Source: Desulfobacula sp.
GTDB taxonomy: Bacteria > Desulfobacterota > Desulfobacteria > Desulfobacterales > Desulfobacteraceae
DNA: 16,681 nucleotides
Direction of reading: 5' to 3'
Assembly: GCF_021107415.1 (NCBI RefSeq)
Contig: NZ_JAIOSW010000159.1
Coordinates: 1 to 16,681 of the forward strand
Below the pieces are notes generated by a model. That model was not told the origin of the DNA. It ran no database searches and was given only the letters and a program-made list of their open reading frames with translations. Made by a program: the position numbers and the translations under genes. This document shows, piece after piece, positions 1 through 7,830 of the stretch (position 1 is its first letter; the number at the start of each line of letters is the position of its first letter).

Positions 1-201
1 AAACGGCGGAATGTTTGAGGACAAACTTGCCCGCAGTTTCCGCCGTTAAATGGAAGGCCTTTTAAAACTTTAAAAAATCGTTCAGGCACTAGCGAGTGTA
101 AGGTAAGCAGACCGGAACGGGTATTGACCATGTATTTCTTTAAAAATTTCAAATATCTTTGGCTATATTTATTTTTCAATTTATATGCGGTAGCCCTGTA
201 A
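1..201 (+). repeat. Possible remnant of a dispersed element with a long inverted repeat
   Basis: Seen: a perfect 10-bp inverted repeat, AACGGCGGAA at 2-11 and TTCCGCCGTT at 38-47, encloses a small hairpin, GTTTG 13-17 and CAAAC 22-26 with loop AGGA. The frame starting at 19 stays open to a TAA at 199-201. It contains one internal ATG at 130 that would give a 23-residue peptide beginning MYFFKNFKYLWLY. No good ribosome binding site precedes that ATG. Its GC-rich 5' part contrasts with the AT-rich surroundings. Inference: this looks like the end of a REP-like or otherwise repeated element, or the tail of a decayed gene, rather than a functional peptide gene. A genome self-comparison would be needed to call it a repeat with certainty. 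Confidence 0.35.
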
Positions 202-213
202 AATAGGCTGTCA

Positions 214-247
214 TTTGCTTGACATAAACTATCAGCTATAATATCTT
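214..247 (+). promoter_or_regulatory. Candidate sigma-70-type promoter for the fur-feoA/feoB operon
   Basis: A perfect -35 hexamer TTGACA lies at 219-224. With a 17-base spacer it pairs with TATCTT at 242-247. A perfect TATAAT is also present at 237-242; its best-spaced partner is the poor TTTGCT at 214-219. Either arrangement starts transcription around 250, leaving a short leader before the ATG at 276. I looked for a canonical Fur box over the promoter and could not make a convincing match. Confidence 0.5.
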
Positions 248-275
248 AGAACGTTATTTTTAAGGGATAAAAGCA

Positions 276-1250
276 ATGAACAATACGCATGAGCAAGAAA
301 AAAAACAGTTTAGAAGATTGTTTCAACAACAGAGTGTTGACCGGTTTAGCCTCAGGTTTCAGGTTTTGGAAGCTTTTTTAAAACTAGAGCATCATGTAAC
401 TATCAAAGATATCCAGGAACAGCTTAAAGAGGATAGGGTCGAGCTTGATGAAGGGTTTGTATTAAACAGCATGGAGCTATTGTGCCGGTTCGGATTTGCA
501 AGTAAAATAGAGTTTGGTGACAAAGAAACCCAATATGAGCACAGACACCTTGGATTACATCATGATCATATGGTCTGCATAAAATGCGGCAACGTATTGG
601 AATTTAAGGATGAGGCCATAGAAAAACAACAGCTTAAGCTTGCGGATGCTTATGGGTTCCATATGCTTCAGCATAAAATGGAAATATATGGTATTTGCTC
701 CAAGTGCATGGAAGGTCGCACGACACTTGTTCCGCTTCACAAGGCGAAACAAGGAGAAAAGCTGATTGTAAAAGAGTTTGACGCCGGTAGAAATATGCAG
801 CTTCGGATTTCTTCAATGGGGCTTAAAATTGGGGATTTAATTGAAATTGTTTCTGCTGGGTTTGGCGGTCAGGTAGTGATTGCAGTGGGAGAAAACCGGT
901 TGGTTCTGGGCAAGGGCATGGCTGAAAAAATTAGGGTTCAGCCCTTTGATCGGGTAAAAATACAAAGTCATGATACTCACCAGAAATCCAAGGATATCTC
1001 TCGAGCACCCCTGTTGCTCAGTCAAATGAAAACCGGTCAGGAGGGAGTGATTCGAAAGGTTACAGGAGAAGGTGTTTTAAGGCGCAGACTGCTTGAAATG
1101 GGTATTAACAGGGGATCAACCATATATGTCGAAAAATATGCACCCCTGCAAGATCCCCTTGAATTGGTTATCAAAGGATACCATATATCACTTCGGGTTC
1201 ATGAGGCGGCAAATATTTTTGTTGAAAACGTAAAATTTAAAAAAAGGTAA
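276..1250 (+). CDS. Fur-like metal-sensor domain fused to two FeoA domains
   Basis: Three modules are visible in 324 residues. Residues about 20-146 are Fur-like. They carry HHDH at 95-98, CIKC at 101-104 and CSKC at 141-144, plus H39/H40, E88, E109 and H133 in the positions of Fur metal ligands. Residues about 152-226 and 246-318 are two FeoA (SH3-like) domains, both with the RxxxMGxxxG-type FeoA core (ISSMGLKIGD, LLEMGINRG). FeoA is the small cytosolic partner of the FeoB Fe(II) transporter, and feoB starts one base after this stop. Odd point: the Fur recognition helix, normally (A)TVYR, reads GFVLN at 60-64, so ordinary Fur-box binding is doubtful. The ATG at 276 has an AAGGG ribosome site at 262-266. 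Most likely it is a combined iron sensor and FeoB partner; a DNA-binding repressor of altered specificity is the alternative. Confidence 0.85.
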   Translation: MNNTHEQEKKQFRRLFQQQSVDRFSLRFQVLEAFLKLEHHVTIKDIQEQLKEDRVELDEGFVLNSMELLCRFGFASKIEFGDKETQYEHRHLGLHHDHMVCIKCGNVLEFKDEAIEKQQLKLADAYGFHMLQHKMEIYGICSKCMEGRTTLVPLHKAKQGEKLIVKEFDAGRNMQLRISSMGLKIGDLIEIVSAGFGGQVVIAVGENRLVLGKGMAEKIRVQPFDRVKIQSHDTHQKSKDISRAPLLLSQMKTGQEGVIRKVTGEGVLRRRLLEMGINRGSTIYVEKYAPLQDPLELVIKGYHISLRVHEAANIFVENVKFKKR

Positions 1251-1251
1251 T

Positions 1252-3429
1252 ATGACTGAGAAACTGACCATTGCCCTTGCAGGAAACCCCAACAGCGGCA
1301 AGACAACCATATTTAATAACCTCACCGGAGCCAGACAGAAAGTAGGAAACTGGCCGGGTGTCACTGTGGAGAAAAAGGAAGGAAAGTTAAGGCATAAAGA
1401 CTATGACTTGAAGATTGTTGATCTCCCGGGTACCTATAGTCTTACCCCATTTTCAATTGAAGAAATCACGGCAAGGGATTTCATTTTAAATGAAAATCCG
1501 GATATTGTTGTTAATATTATTGATGCCTCTAATCTTGAAAGAAGCCTTTTTTTGGCCATTCAAATCCTTGAACTGGGTCGGCCTGCTTTATTTGTACTGA
1601 ATATGGCAGATGTTGCAGAGGCAAAAGGGATAAAGATTAATGAAAAAAAATTATCCCAATTGTTAGGATTGCCCGTTGTCTTTACCATTGGAAATAAAAA
1701 TAAAGGGATTGATAATCTTGTTGAGGCCGCTATCGAGGAAGTCAGCCGGTTTAGTGAAGGCAAAGAAAGCCGGGACATCAGATATTGTCAGGAGATTGAA
1801 GGGTGTATTTCAAGGGTTGAAACCGGGATTATCCAAAGCGAAATGAATATCGATGGTATTCTTAGATGGAATGCTATTAAAATTCTTGAAGATGATAAAA
1901 TCGTTAAAAGGAAATTTCAGGATCTTTCAGACCAGGCATCAGAGAGGATTTTTCAGATATCCCAGGCGTGTCGCAAAAGAATTTATGATTTGTTTGAAGA
2001 TGATTTCGAGATTGTCCTGACCGATGACCGGTATGGGGTTATTGCAGGTATTGTAAAAGAAACAGTGACCAATCTTGCCAGAAAAAGCATTGATATGTCA
2101 CGAAATATTGATCTTGTACTCACGGACAGATTTTTCGGGATACCTGTATTCCTTTTTTTTATCTGGGCCATGTTTCAATTGTCATTTTCCATTGGGGCAT
2201 ATCCTATGGAGTGGATAGACATGGCAGTTTCAGCGCTTTCGGGCAGTCTTGATAAAATTTTGCCTTCATCCATGTTAAAAGATCTTCTATTAGACGGTGT
2301 CATCGCGGGAATCGGCAGTGTTATCATTTTCCTTCCCAATATTCTCATCCTGTTTTTCTGCATTGCTCTTTTTGAGGATACCGGGTATATGGCAAGGGCT
2401 GCTTTTTTAATGGATAGGGTGATGCATACATCAGGGCTTCACGGAAAATCTTTCATTCCTATGCTGATGGGCTTTGGCTGTACTGTGCCTGCGATTATGG
2501 CCACGCGTACATTGGAGAGCAATAAAGACCGGATTTTAACGATTATGATGACACCATTCATGTCCTGTTCGGCAAGGCTTCCGGTCTATATTGTACTGGC
2601 CGGCAGTTTTTTTGCCGAAAAGGCTGGTACCGTTATCTTCGGTTTGTATTTCACAGGTATTATCGTTGCTATTTTATCCGGCAGATTTTTAAGGACTGTT
2701 TTTTTTAAAGGGGAAGAAGCCCCGTTTATTATGGAATTGCCGCCATACAGAATGCCGATGTTAAAAAGTCTTCTGATCCATATGTGGGACAGAAGTAAAA
2801 TGTTTTTAAAAAAAATGGGTGGAGTTATTCTTATTGGTTCAATTATTATATGGGCGCTTTCAAGTTTTCCAAGATCCATCGCCTATTCTGTGGATTATGA
2901 TGAAAAGATCAATGCACTAAAAGCTGATTATTCCCAGATGATCGCAACGGCTGCGGCTCAAGAGGCAGAAGAATTAAACCGGCAATTAAGTTTAGAACTT
3001 AAGGATATTGAAAACAGAAAAGAACAGGAACGGGTGTCTAATTCTTATATCGGTAAAATCGGAAAAGGACTGGAACCGATATTTAAACCCATTGGAATAG
3101 GGTGGCGGGCAAGTGTCGCACTTGTTACAGGTTTTGTTGCCAAAGAGGTTGTTGTCAGTACAATGGGTGTGTTATATGGTGTTGGCACCGACGAGGGTGA
3201 GGGTGAGGCGCTTGAAAAAGCGCTTAAAAAATCAGGCATGACAGCTCTTTCTGCGCTGTCAATGATGGTGTTTGTTCTATTATATGTACCTTGTTTTGCA
3301 ACCGTTGTAACTATTTACAGAGAGACGTCTGCAAAGTGGGCCGGATTTAATTTAATATATACAACTATGGTTGCATGGGGCATGTCTTTTCTGGTATACC
3401 GGACGGGAATAATGTTAGGCTTAAGTTAG
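1252..3429 (+). CDS. feoB: Ferrous iron transport protein B (FeoB)
   Basis: Inner-membrane Fe(II) importer with a cytosolic N-terminal GTPase. The G motifs are clear: G1 GNPNSGKT at 11-18, switch threonine in GVTVE 36-40, G3 DLPG 57-60 and G4 NMAD 117-120. A helical GDI-like region follows to about residue 280. The membrane part carries the first Gate core CTVPAIMATRTLE near 410-422 with SCSARLPVY at 438-446, and the second Gate with VPCFATVVTIYRE at 679-691, including cysteines 410, 439 and 681 on the proposed permeation path. Residues about 550-595 form a charged helical insertion between membrane segments. At 725 residues the length is normal and nothing is truncated. AAAAAGG at 1241-1247, inside the end of the upstream gene, serves as ribosome site, implying translational coupling with the Fur-FeoA-FeoA fusion. 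Confidence 0.97.
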   Translation: MTEKLTIALAGNPNSGKTTIFNNLTGARQKVGNWPGVTVEKKEGKLRHKDYDLKIVDLPGTYSLTPFSIEEITARDFILNENPDIVVNIIDASNLERSLFLAIQILELGRPALFVLNMADVAEAKGIKINEKKLSQLLGLPVVFTIGNKNKGIDNLVEAAIEEVSRFSEGKESRDIRYCQEIEGCISRVETGIIQSEMNIDGILRWNAIKILEDDKIVKRKFQDLSDQASERIFQISQACRKRIYDLFEDDFEIVLTDDRYGVIAGIVKETVTNLARKSIDMSRNIDLVLTDRFFGIPVFLFFIWAMFQLSFSIGAYPMEWIDMAVSALSGSLDKILPSSMLKDLLLDGVIAGIGSVIIFLPNILILFFCIALFEDTGYMARAAFLMDRVMHTSGLHGKSFIPMLMGFGCTVPAIMATRTLESNKDRILTIMMTPFMSCSARLPVYIVLAGSFFAEKAGTVIFGLYFTGIIVAILSGRFLRTVFFKGEEAPFIMELPPYRMPMLKSLLIHMWDRSKMFLKKMGGVILIGSIIIWALSSFPRSIAYSVDYDEKINALKADYSQMIATAAAQEAEELNRQLSLELKDIENRKEQERVSNSYIGKIGKGLEPIFKPIGIGWRASVALVTGFVAKEVVVSTMGVLYGVGTDEGEGEALEKALKKSGMTALSALSMMVFVLLYVPCFATVVTIYRETSAKWAGFNLIYTTMVAWGMSFLVYRTGIMLGLS

Positions 3430-3452
3430 GATAAATAATACGGAGGCTTTTT

Positions 3453-3911
3453 ATGAAGCGTTTGAATATAGAAGTCGTAATTAAAGCTATGCTGGCTGTT
3501 ATGGCAGTTTTATTGATTTTGCCGGGCTTGGTTTTTGCCCAGGAAAGACTTTCTGTTAAGTCCGGCATAGCCAATATGCGGTCAGGTCCTGGAACGAAAT
3601 ACGATGTATTGTGGCAGGTAGAGCAATATCATCCTGTTACAATTGTTAAAAAAAAAGGCAACTGGTATAAAATAAAGGATTTTGAAAATGATGAGGCCTG
3701 GCTTCATAAATCCCTTTTAGGCAAGATAGCGGGTGTGATCACGATGAAAGACAAATGTAATGTCCGATCCGGCCCGGGCACTAACAGTCCAGTTGTGTTT
3801 ACCGTTGAAAAGGGTGTGCCGTTTAAGGTGCTTACGCGAAAAGGTAACTGGATTAACATTGAGCATGCTGACGGAGATGTCGGCTGGATTTATAAAACAC
3901 TTGTTTGGTAA
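3453..3911 (+). CDS. Exported protein with two bacterial SH3 (SH3b) domains
   Basis: A 152-residue protein with a Sec signal peptide: basic start, hydrophobic stretch about 8-28 and likely cleavage after VFA at 29. The mature part is two SH3b repeats, about 32-90 and 93-152, each opening with the (A/C)NxRSGPGT motif (NMRSGPGT 41-48, NVRSGPGT 103-110) and a GNW motif (69-71, 131-133). SH3b domains often bind peptidoglycan or other cell-wall ligands; no catalytic domain is attached, so it is probably a periplasmic binding or adaptor protein. A strong GGAGG site at 3442-3446 precedes the ATG. It lies 23 bases after feoB with no terminator between, so it is probably cotranscribed with the iron genes, although nothing in its sequence suggests iron binding. 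Confidence 0.85.
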   Translation: MKRLNIEVVIKAMLAVMAVLLILPGLVFAQERLSVKSGIANMRSGPGTKYDVLWQVEQYHPVTIVKKKGNWYKIKDFENDEAWLHKSLLGKIAGVITMKDKCNVRSGPGTNSPVVFTVEKGVPFKVLTRKGNWINIEHADGDVGWIYKTLVW

Positions 3912-3950
3912 TGATTATTTATTAATATATTTTTAAGGTGGAATGGAAGA

Positions 3951-4640
3951 ATGTCAGAGCAGAGAGTCTCAAATGAACGGAAAAAGGAACTTGAAGAATT
4001 AGATCCTTTTCAGGAAAATCTTTTAAAGGCAATCACATATGTTAAAGAATATAAAAAACAATTGATCCTGATTGCGGGTGCTATTGTTTTGGTAGCAGTG
4101 GTTTTCGCAGGGATTATGTATAGCTTTCAAAAAGCTGAAAATAATGCCGGTATACTTGTCAGTCAGGTATTAACAAAATATGCAGAAGCCAATGATCCCG
4201 ACAAAGGTTATCTTGAAACCAAAAATGATTTTCAAATCATTTTTACGGATTATACCAATACAACTGCGGGTAAGCTGGCTAAGGTTAGATTTGCCAAAAT
4301 ATGTTATGACGCCTCAAAATTTGACCAAAGTTATCAATATTATAAAGAATCCCTTGAGATATTTAAAAATGAAGCTTTGATGGAAAATTTTCTCCTGGCG
4401 TCATTGGGGCATGTAAGCCTTGCCAGAAAAGAGTTTGAAGATGCAGAGAAGTATTTTCTTCAAATCGAGAAAGGGAAAATCGACCTTTTAAAGGATGAAG
4501 CAAGGTTTGCTTTGGCCATGTTGGATGAAGCCGCTGACAATACAGTTGGAAGCAAAAAATTGTATGAGAAAATTGTGGCGGAATATGAAGGTTCAATGTA
4601 CAAGCCAATTGCCAAAAGTAAAATTGATGAAATAAAGTGA
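3951..4640 (+). CDS. Single-TM anchored TPR-like periplasmic protein (YfgM/DUF2133-like architecture)
   Basis: A 229-residue protein with a charged cytosolic head (1-34), one transmembrane helix at about 37-58 and a helical C-terminal domain (about 62-229). That domain has TPR-style pairs such as YDASKFDQSYQYYKESLEIF near 119-138 and a later DAEKYFLQIEKG unit near 164-174. This is the layout of YfgM-type proteins, which attach to the SecYEG translocon and pass exported proteins to periplasmic chaperones in enterics. That function is family knowledge and not demonstrable here; assembly-type TPR proteins are an alternative. A likely ribosome site AAGGTGG lies at 3935-3941. It is the last gene of the feo operon, followed at once by a terminator. 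Confidence 0.7.
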   Translation: MSEQRVSNERKKELEELDPFQENLLKAITYVKEYKKQLILIAGAIVLVAVVFAGIMYSFQKAENNAGILVSQVLTKYAEANDPDKGYLETKNDFQIIFTDYTNTTAGKLAKVRFAKICYDASKFDQSYQYYKESLEIFKNEALMENFLLASLGHVSLARKEFEDAEKYFLQIEKGKIDLLKDEARFALAMLDEAADNTVGSKKLYEKIVAEYEGSMYKPIAKSKIDEIK

Positions 4641-4649
4641 TATAAACTT

Positions 4650-4681
4650 AAAAAGGCTGCTAGCGGTTTAGCAGCCTTTTT
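4650..4681 (+). terminator. Intrinsic terminator of the feo operon
   Basis: A perfect 13-bp stem, AAAAAGGCTGCTA at 4650-4662 and TAGCAGCCTTTTT at 4669-4681, with a 6-base loop GCGGTT, starts ten bases after the preceding stop codon. The 3' arm ends in T5, and the A5 at the 5' side could make it work in both directions, although the nearest minus-strand gene ends about 350 bases away. Confidence 0.93.
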
Positions 4682-5030
4682 AAGAAAAGGAAAAAAAGAT
4701 GAAAAAACTAACATTCTGTTAGTATGAAAATAATACTGCAATTTTCCTGCCATAATCTATAAAATTATCCTTATTTTTTAAATTTTTTTAACTATCTGAA
4801 ATTATCCTTCTTTTTTCGGTTGATAGGAATCAAGGACTCTTTTTCTATCACAGTTTAATTGAAAAAGAATAATTGAGTTCAAGATTTTGAATTTATTTTT
4901 TTATGATTTAATAGATTTTATTTTTAAGTGTTTAAAAGTATAGCTAAAAATGGTGAATTTCAAAGGGGTTTAAAATTTTGAACCGTCTATTTTTTAAACT
5001 ATTTGCCAAACAGTCTATTTGCCCGATTAT
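4682..5030. other. AT-rich spacer between convergent operons
   Basis: About 350 bases without a credible gene. Small structures are visible: a 7-bp hairpin ACTAACA/TGTTAGT with a 3-base loop at 4707-4723; an 11-bp direct repeat AAATTATCCTT at 4762-4772 and 4799-4809; a near-perfect 18-bp palindrome at 4967-4984 (GGTTTAAAA followed by TTTTGAACC); and CTATTTGCC repeated at 4999-5007 and 5015-5023. None is a convincing promoter, and no clear hairpin-plus-T-run terminator for the minus-strand regulator gene was found. The base composition makes chance repeats likely. Confidence 0.5.
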
Positions 5031-6401
5031 CTACTTATCAAGGTGAAATTTTTTTAGTTTCTGGTTTAAACCGCTTTTTCCTATTCCCAGAAGTTGAGCT
5101 GCCTTTGTTTGCACATTTCCTGAAAGTTTCATTGCTCTTTGTATCATTCTTTTCTCGACAGCTGCTAAAGTCTCTGCAAGGCCCACACCCTCTGGTATCC
5201 CATCCAGATCGAGCGTGGAAGACATATTTTGTCTGACCTGTAAAGGAAGATCGGATGGGGTGATTATATTGCCGCTACAGAGAATGACACAGCGTTCTAT
5301 CATGTTTTCAAGTTCCCTTACATTGCCTTTCCATTGATAATCACATAAAATTTTGACAGTTTCCGGGCTGATTTCGGATACATTGCTGGCAGAGTGCTGC
5401 CCATTGGTATACTTGTCAATAAAATGTTTGATTAACAAAGGAATATCTTCGGCTCGCTCTCGAAGAGGCGGGATAACCGCTTTGACAACATTGAGCCTGT
5501 AATAGAGGTCTTCTCTGAAACGCCCATTTTCCACCTCCTCTTCAAGATTTTTGTTGGTGGCTGCAATAAGGCGAAAGTCAATAGGGATAGACAGTGTACC
5601 CCCAACCCGTTCAATTGTTTTCTCCTGGAGAACCCTTAATAATTTTACCTGTAGGGATATGGGCAGTTCACCTATTTCATCAAGAAAGAGGGTCCCTTGG
5701 TCTGAGATTTCAAACCGACCTTTTTTCATAGTGATTGCCCCTGTGAAAGCCCCTTTTTCATGACCAAACAGCTCACTTTCCAAAAGTGTTTCAGCAAATG
5801 CAGAGCAGTTTACTATGACCAGGGGCTTATTTTTTCTTAGACTGTTATAATGGATTGATTTTGCAACCAGCTCTTTTCCCGTGCCGCTTTCACCTTCAAC
5901 AAGAAAGCTGGCATTTGAAGGCGCCACTTTTTTGATAATTTCATAGATCTCCTGCATGGGTTTGCTTTTTCCAATAATATTATCAAAGCTGTATCTTGAG
6001 CTGATGGCATCCCTGAGAATGCTGTTTTCCTGAACAATCCTGTAGACCGAGATAGCCTTGGCAATGTGTGCAATAAGTGCCTGATTCTCAAAAGGCTTAA
6101 GAATGAATGTGTATGCACCCTTGTGCATTGCATCCACAGCTTTTTCAACACTGCCGTGAGCGGTCATGATGATGACAGGGATGTCAGGATTGATTTCTTT
6201 AATTTTTTCAAGTAATTGGATGCCGCTCATCCCGGGCATTTTTACATCGGTCAAAACCAGGTCTATGAGTTCATTATTTAAAATATCCAATGCTTCCATT
6301 CCACTGGAAGCTGTTAAGGATGTATATCCTTCTTCCTGAAGGAGTTCTCCTATTATCATGGGATAGTTTTTTTCATCATCAACAATCAGAATATTTTCCA
6401 T
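5031..6401 (-). CDS. NtrC/AtoC-type sigma-54-dependent response regulator
   Basis: With the start at 6401 the protein has 456 residues in the standard three-part layout. The receiver domain (about 3-118) has acidic pocket D8/D9, phosphoacceptor D52, T80 and K102. The AAA+ sigma-54 interaction domain (about 141-380) has Walker A GESGTGKE 170-177, the sigma-54-contacting GAFTGA loop 217-222 and Walker B TLFLDE 237-242. A Fis-type helix-turn-helix occupies about 415-455. The frame is open further upstream to 6494, but that stretch overlaps the kinase gene and encodes no known domain; the receiver starts MENILIVDDE exactly at the chosen ATG and an AGGAGA ribosome site lies at 6411-6416. It follows the kinase gene by four bases, so the two form a cognate pair. 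Its targets cannot be read from the window. Confidence 0.95.
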   Translation of the reverse strand: MENILIVDDEKNYPMIIGELLQEEGYTSLTASSGMEALDILNNELIDLVLTDVKMPGMSGIQLLEKIKEINPDIPVIIMTAHGSVEKAVDAMHKGAYTFILKPFENQALIAHIAKAISVYRIVQENSILRDAISSRYSFDNIIGKSKPMQEIYEIIKKVAPSNASFLVEGESGTGKELVAKSIHYNSLRKNKPLVIVNCSAFAETLLESELFGHEKGAFTGAITMKKGRFEISDQGTLFLDEIGELPISLQVKLLRVLQEKTIERVGGTLSIPIDFRLIAATNKNLEEEVENGRFREDLYYRLNVVKAVIPPLRERAEDIPLLIKHFIDKYTNGQHSASNVSEISPETVKILCDYQWKGNVRELENMIERCVILCSGNIITPSDLPLQVRQNMSSTLDLDGIPEGVGLAETLAAVEKRMIQRAMKLSGNVQTKAAQLLGIGKSGLNQKLKKFHLDK

Positions 6402-6405
6402 GCAG

Positions 6406-7830
6406 TTAAGTCTCCTGAACCGGAAGTGTAATCTCGACGTTTGCGCCCTTTGGTTCCATATTAGTGATTGTAATTGTTCCACTATGGGCTTCAATCATAT
6501 TTTTTACAATACCAAGACCTAATCCTGTCCCGGTATCCTTTGTAGTGAAAAATGGTGTCCATATTTTTTTTAAAATTTCTTTTCTGATTCCTTCCCCATT
6601 ATCAATGAAATTAATAACAATACTGCCGGAATCATATTTGATTTTTATGGTAATGCAACCATTGTTTTTCAAGGCCTGAAATGCATTGATCAAAATATTT
6701 AAAAACGCTTGATAGAGCATGGCATTGTCAGCCAATACTTCAGGCAAATGTCCTGATATTTCTTTGATAATGTTGAGATTATTATCTTTTATCTGGGGGG
6801 TAAGATAGTCGATGTTTTTTTCAATAATATCCTCAACCCGACAGGGATGAAGATCCGGGATTTTAGGGCTGGCAACATCGAGGAAATCCGTAATAATATT
6901 ATCAAGTCTGCCGGACTCTTCGACAATAATATCGGGGATGCCGCTTTTGGCATCCAGTTTTTCCATCTTTTTTTTCAATAATTGAGCACTGCTTTTTATA
7001 ATTCCAAGTGGATTTCTGATTTCATGTGATATCCCGGCTGTCATTTCACCAATGGCTGACAAATGTTCGGCCTGCCGCAGTTTTTCTTCAAGCTTAAGTC
7101 TTTCTTCAGCTCTTCGTTCTATGATTTTTTCTCCATGCCTAACGACAAATAAAAGTACTAAAAAAAGTATCCCCATGACAATAAAACAGGAGCCAACAGT
7201 AAGGGCTTGGAGGTTAACCACTTTTTTATAATCATCGGAAACATCCCGAACAATTTCAACAACACCCAGTACAGGCCCTGCCCAGGCGGGTGATATCTGT
7301 TTTTCAGCCCTTAAGGGTGCAAAAGTGATGATTTTTGTTTCCTGGGGGAACCAGAACAGCAGTTCCAGAAAACTGCCCTGTTGTAAAAGCCTTGAGGTTG
7401 CTTCTTTCTTCATTGCTTTTTCATAATGAACGCCACCGGCATTTTCCTGCCCTATTTTTTCCTGATCAAAGCTATAGGAGATGATATTTTTTTCATCATA
7501 AATCGTCACCATATCGACATTAAAGCTATGCAGGGTGGATCGGACCACCGTATCCATCAGAAGGAATTGTTCTTTTTCCCGTAGCCTGATCTCTCCATAT
7601 CGTATTAGTACAGGGAGCATGAATCTGGAAATGATCTGGTGGTTGAGGTTTTCAACAAGGACGGAAGCGTATTCTTCACTTTTTTCCAGAAGAATATTTC
7701 TTACCCAGTGTGCATTTAAAGCTGAGATGATAATCGTTGCTGTAAACATAATCACAAGGGATGAAAATGTGAAAAATTTAACCAGCCTGAATGGTTTGGT
7801 ACCCTGTAATTTACCTGATTTTTGTAACAT
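6406..7830 (-). CDS. Membrane-bound sensor histidine kinase
   Basis: A 474-residue kinase. TM1 at about 20-40 and TM2 at about 209-230 flank a roughly 165-residue periplasmic sensor whose C-terminal part (TIYDEKN, LGVVEIV) looks like a single PAS/Cache-like fold. A coiled linker (about 235-256) leads to the HisKA domain with phosphoacceptor H269 in SHEIRNPLG. The HATPase_c domain has an N-box around 378-382 (NILIN), G1 DNGEG 410-414 and G2 GTGLGLG 434-440. This is the NtrB/ZraS-like class that pairs with sigma-54 activators, and the regulator gene follows directly. It is not a PilS orthologue by architecture, since PilS has about six membrane helices, although it lies divergent to the pil operon. 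The ATG at 7830 has only a weak upstream GTGAAAT, so the start is less certain than the rest. Confidence 0.93.
   Translation of the reverse strand: MLQKSGKLQGTKPFRLVKFFTFSSLVIMFTATIIISALNAHWVRNILLEKSEEYASVLVENLNHQIISRFMLPVLIRYGEIRLREKEQFLLMDTVVRSTLHSFNVDMVTIYDEKNIISYSFDQEKIGQENAGGVHYEKAMKKEATSRLLQQGSFLELLFWFPQETKIITFAPLRAEKQISPAWAGPVLGVVEIVRDVSDDYKKVVNLQALTVGSCFIVMGILFLVLLFVVRHGEKIIERRAEERLKLEEKLRQAEHLSAIGEMTAGISHEIRNPLGIIKSSAQLLKKKMEKLDAKSGIPDIIVEESGRLDNIITDFLDVASPKIPDLHPCRVEDIIEKNIDYLTPQIKDNNLNIIKEISGHLPEVLADNAMLYQAFLNILINAFQALKNNGCITIKIKYDSGSIVINFIDNGEGIRKEILKKIWTPFFTTKDTGTGLGLGIVKNMIEAHSGTITITNMEPKGANVEITLPVQET

Noticed and set aside
130..201. Short gene for a 23-residue hydrophobic peptide
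   Set aside because: No ribosome binding site, and the frame is open upstream without another start, which fits a remnant better than a gene; kept only as part of the repeat candidate.
206..218. Sigma-54-like element GG...GC upstream of the Fur-FeoA-FeoA gene
   Set aside because: The GG and GC are separated by nine bases, not the required ten, and a TTGACA element lies at the same place.
225..250. Possible Fur box over the first promoter
   Set aside because: Hand comparison with GATAATGATAATCATTATC gives only scattered matches and no good inverted repeat.
4707..4723. Small hairpin after the feo terminator
   Set aside because: Seven-base stem without a T-run; too weak to call a terminator or a regulatory RNA in such AT-rich sequence.
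5003..5236. Plus-strand open frame of 77 codons over the 3' end of the regulator gene
   Set aside because: Overlaps the Fis-type DNA-binding region on the other strand and shows no domain or ribosome site.
6402..6494. In-frame extension of the response regulator to an ATG at 6494
   Set aside because: It overlaps the histidine kinase gene, adds 31 residues before a complete receiver domain, and the ATG at 6401 has its own AGGAGA ribosome site.
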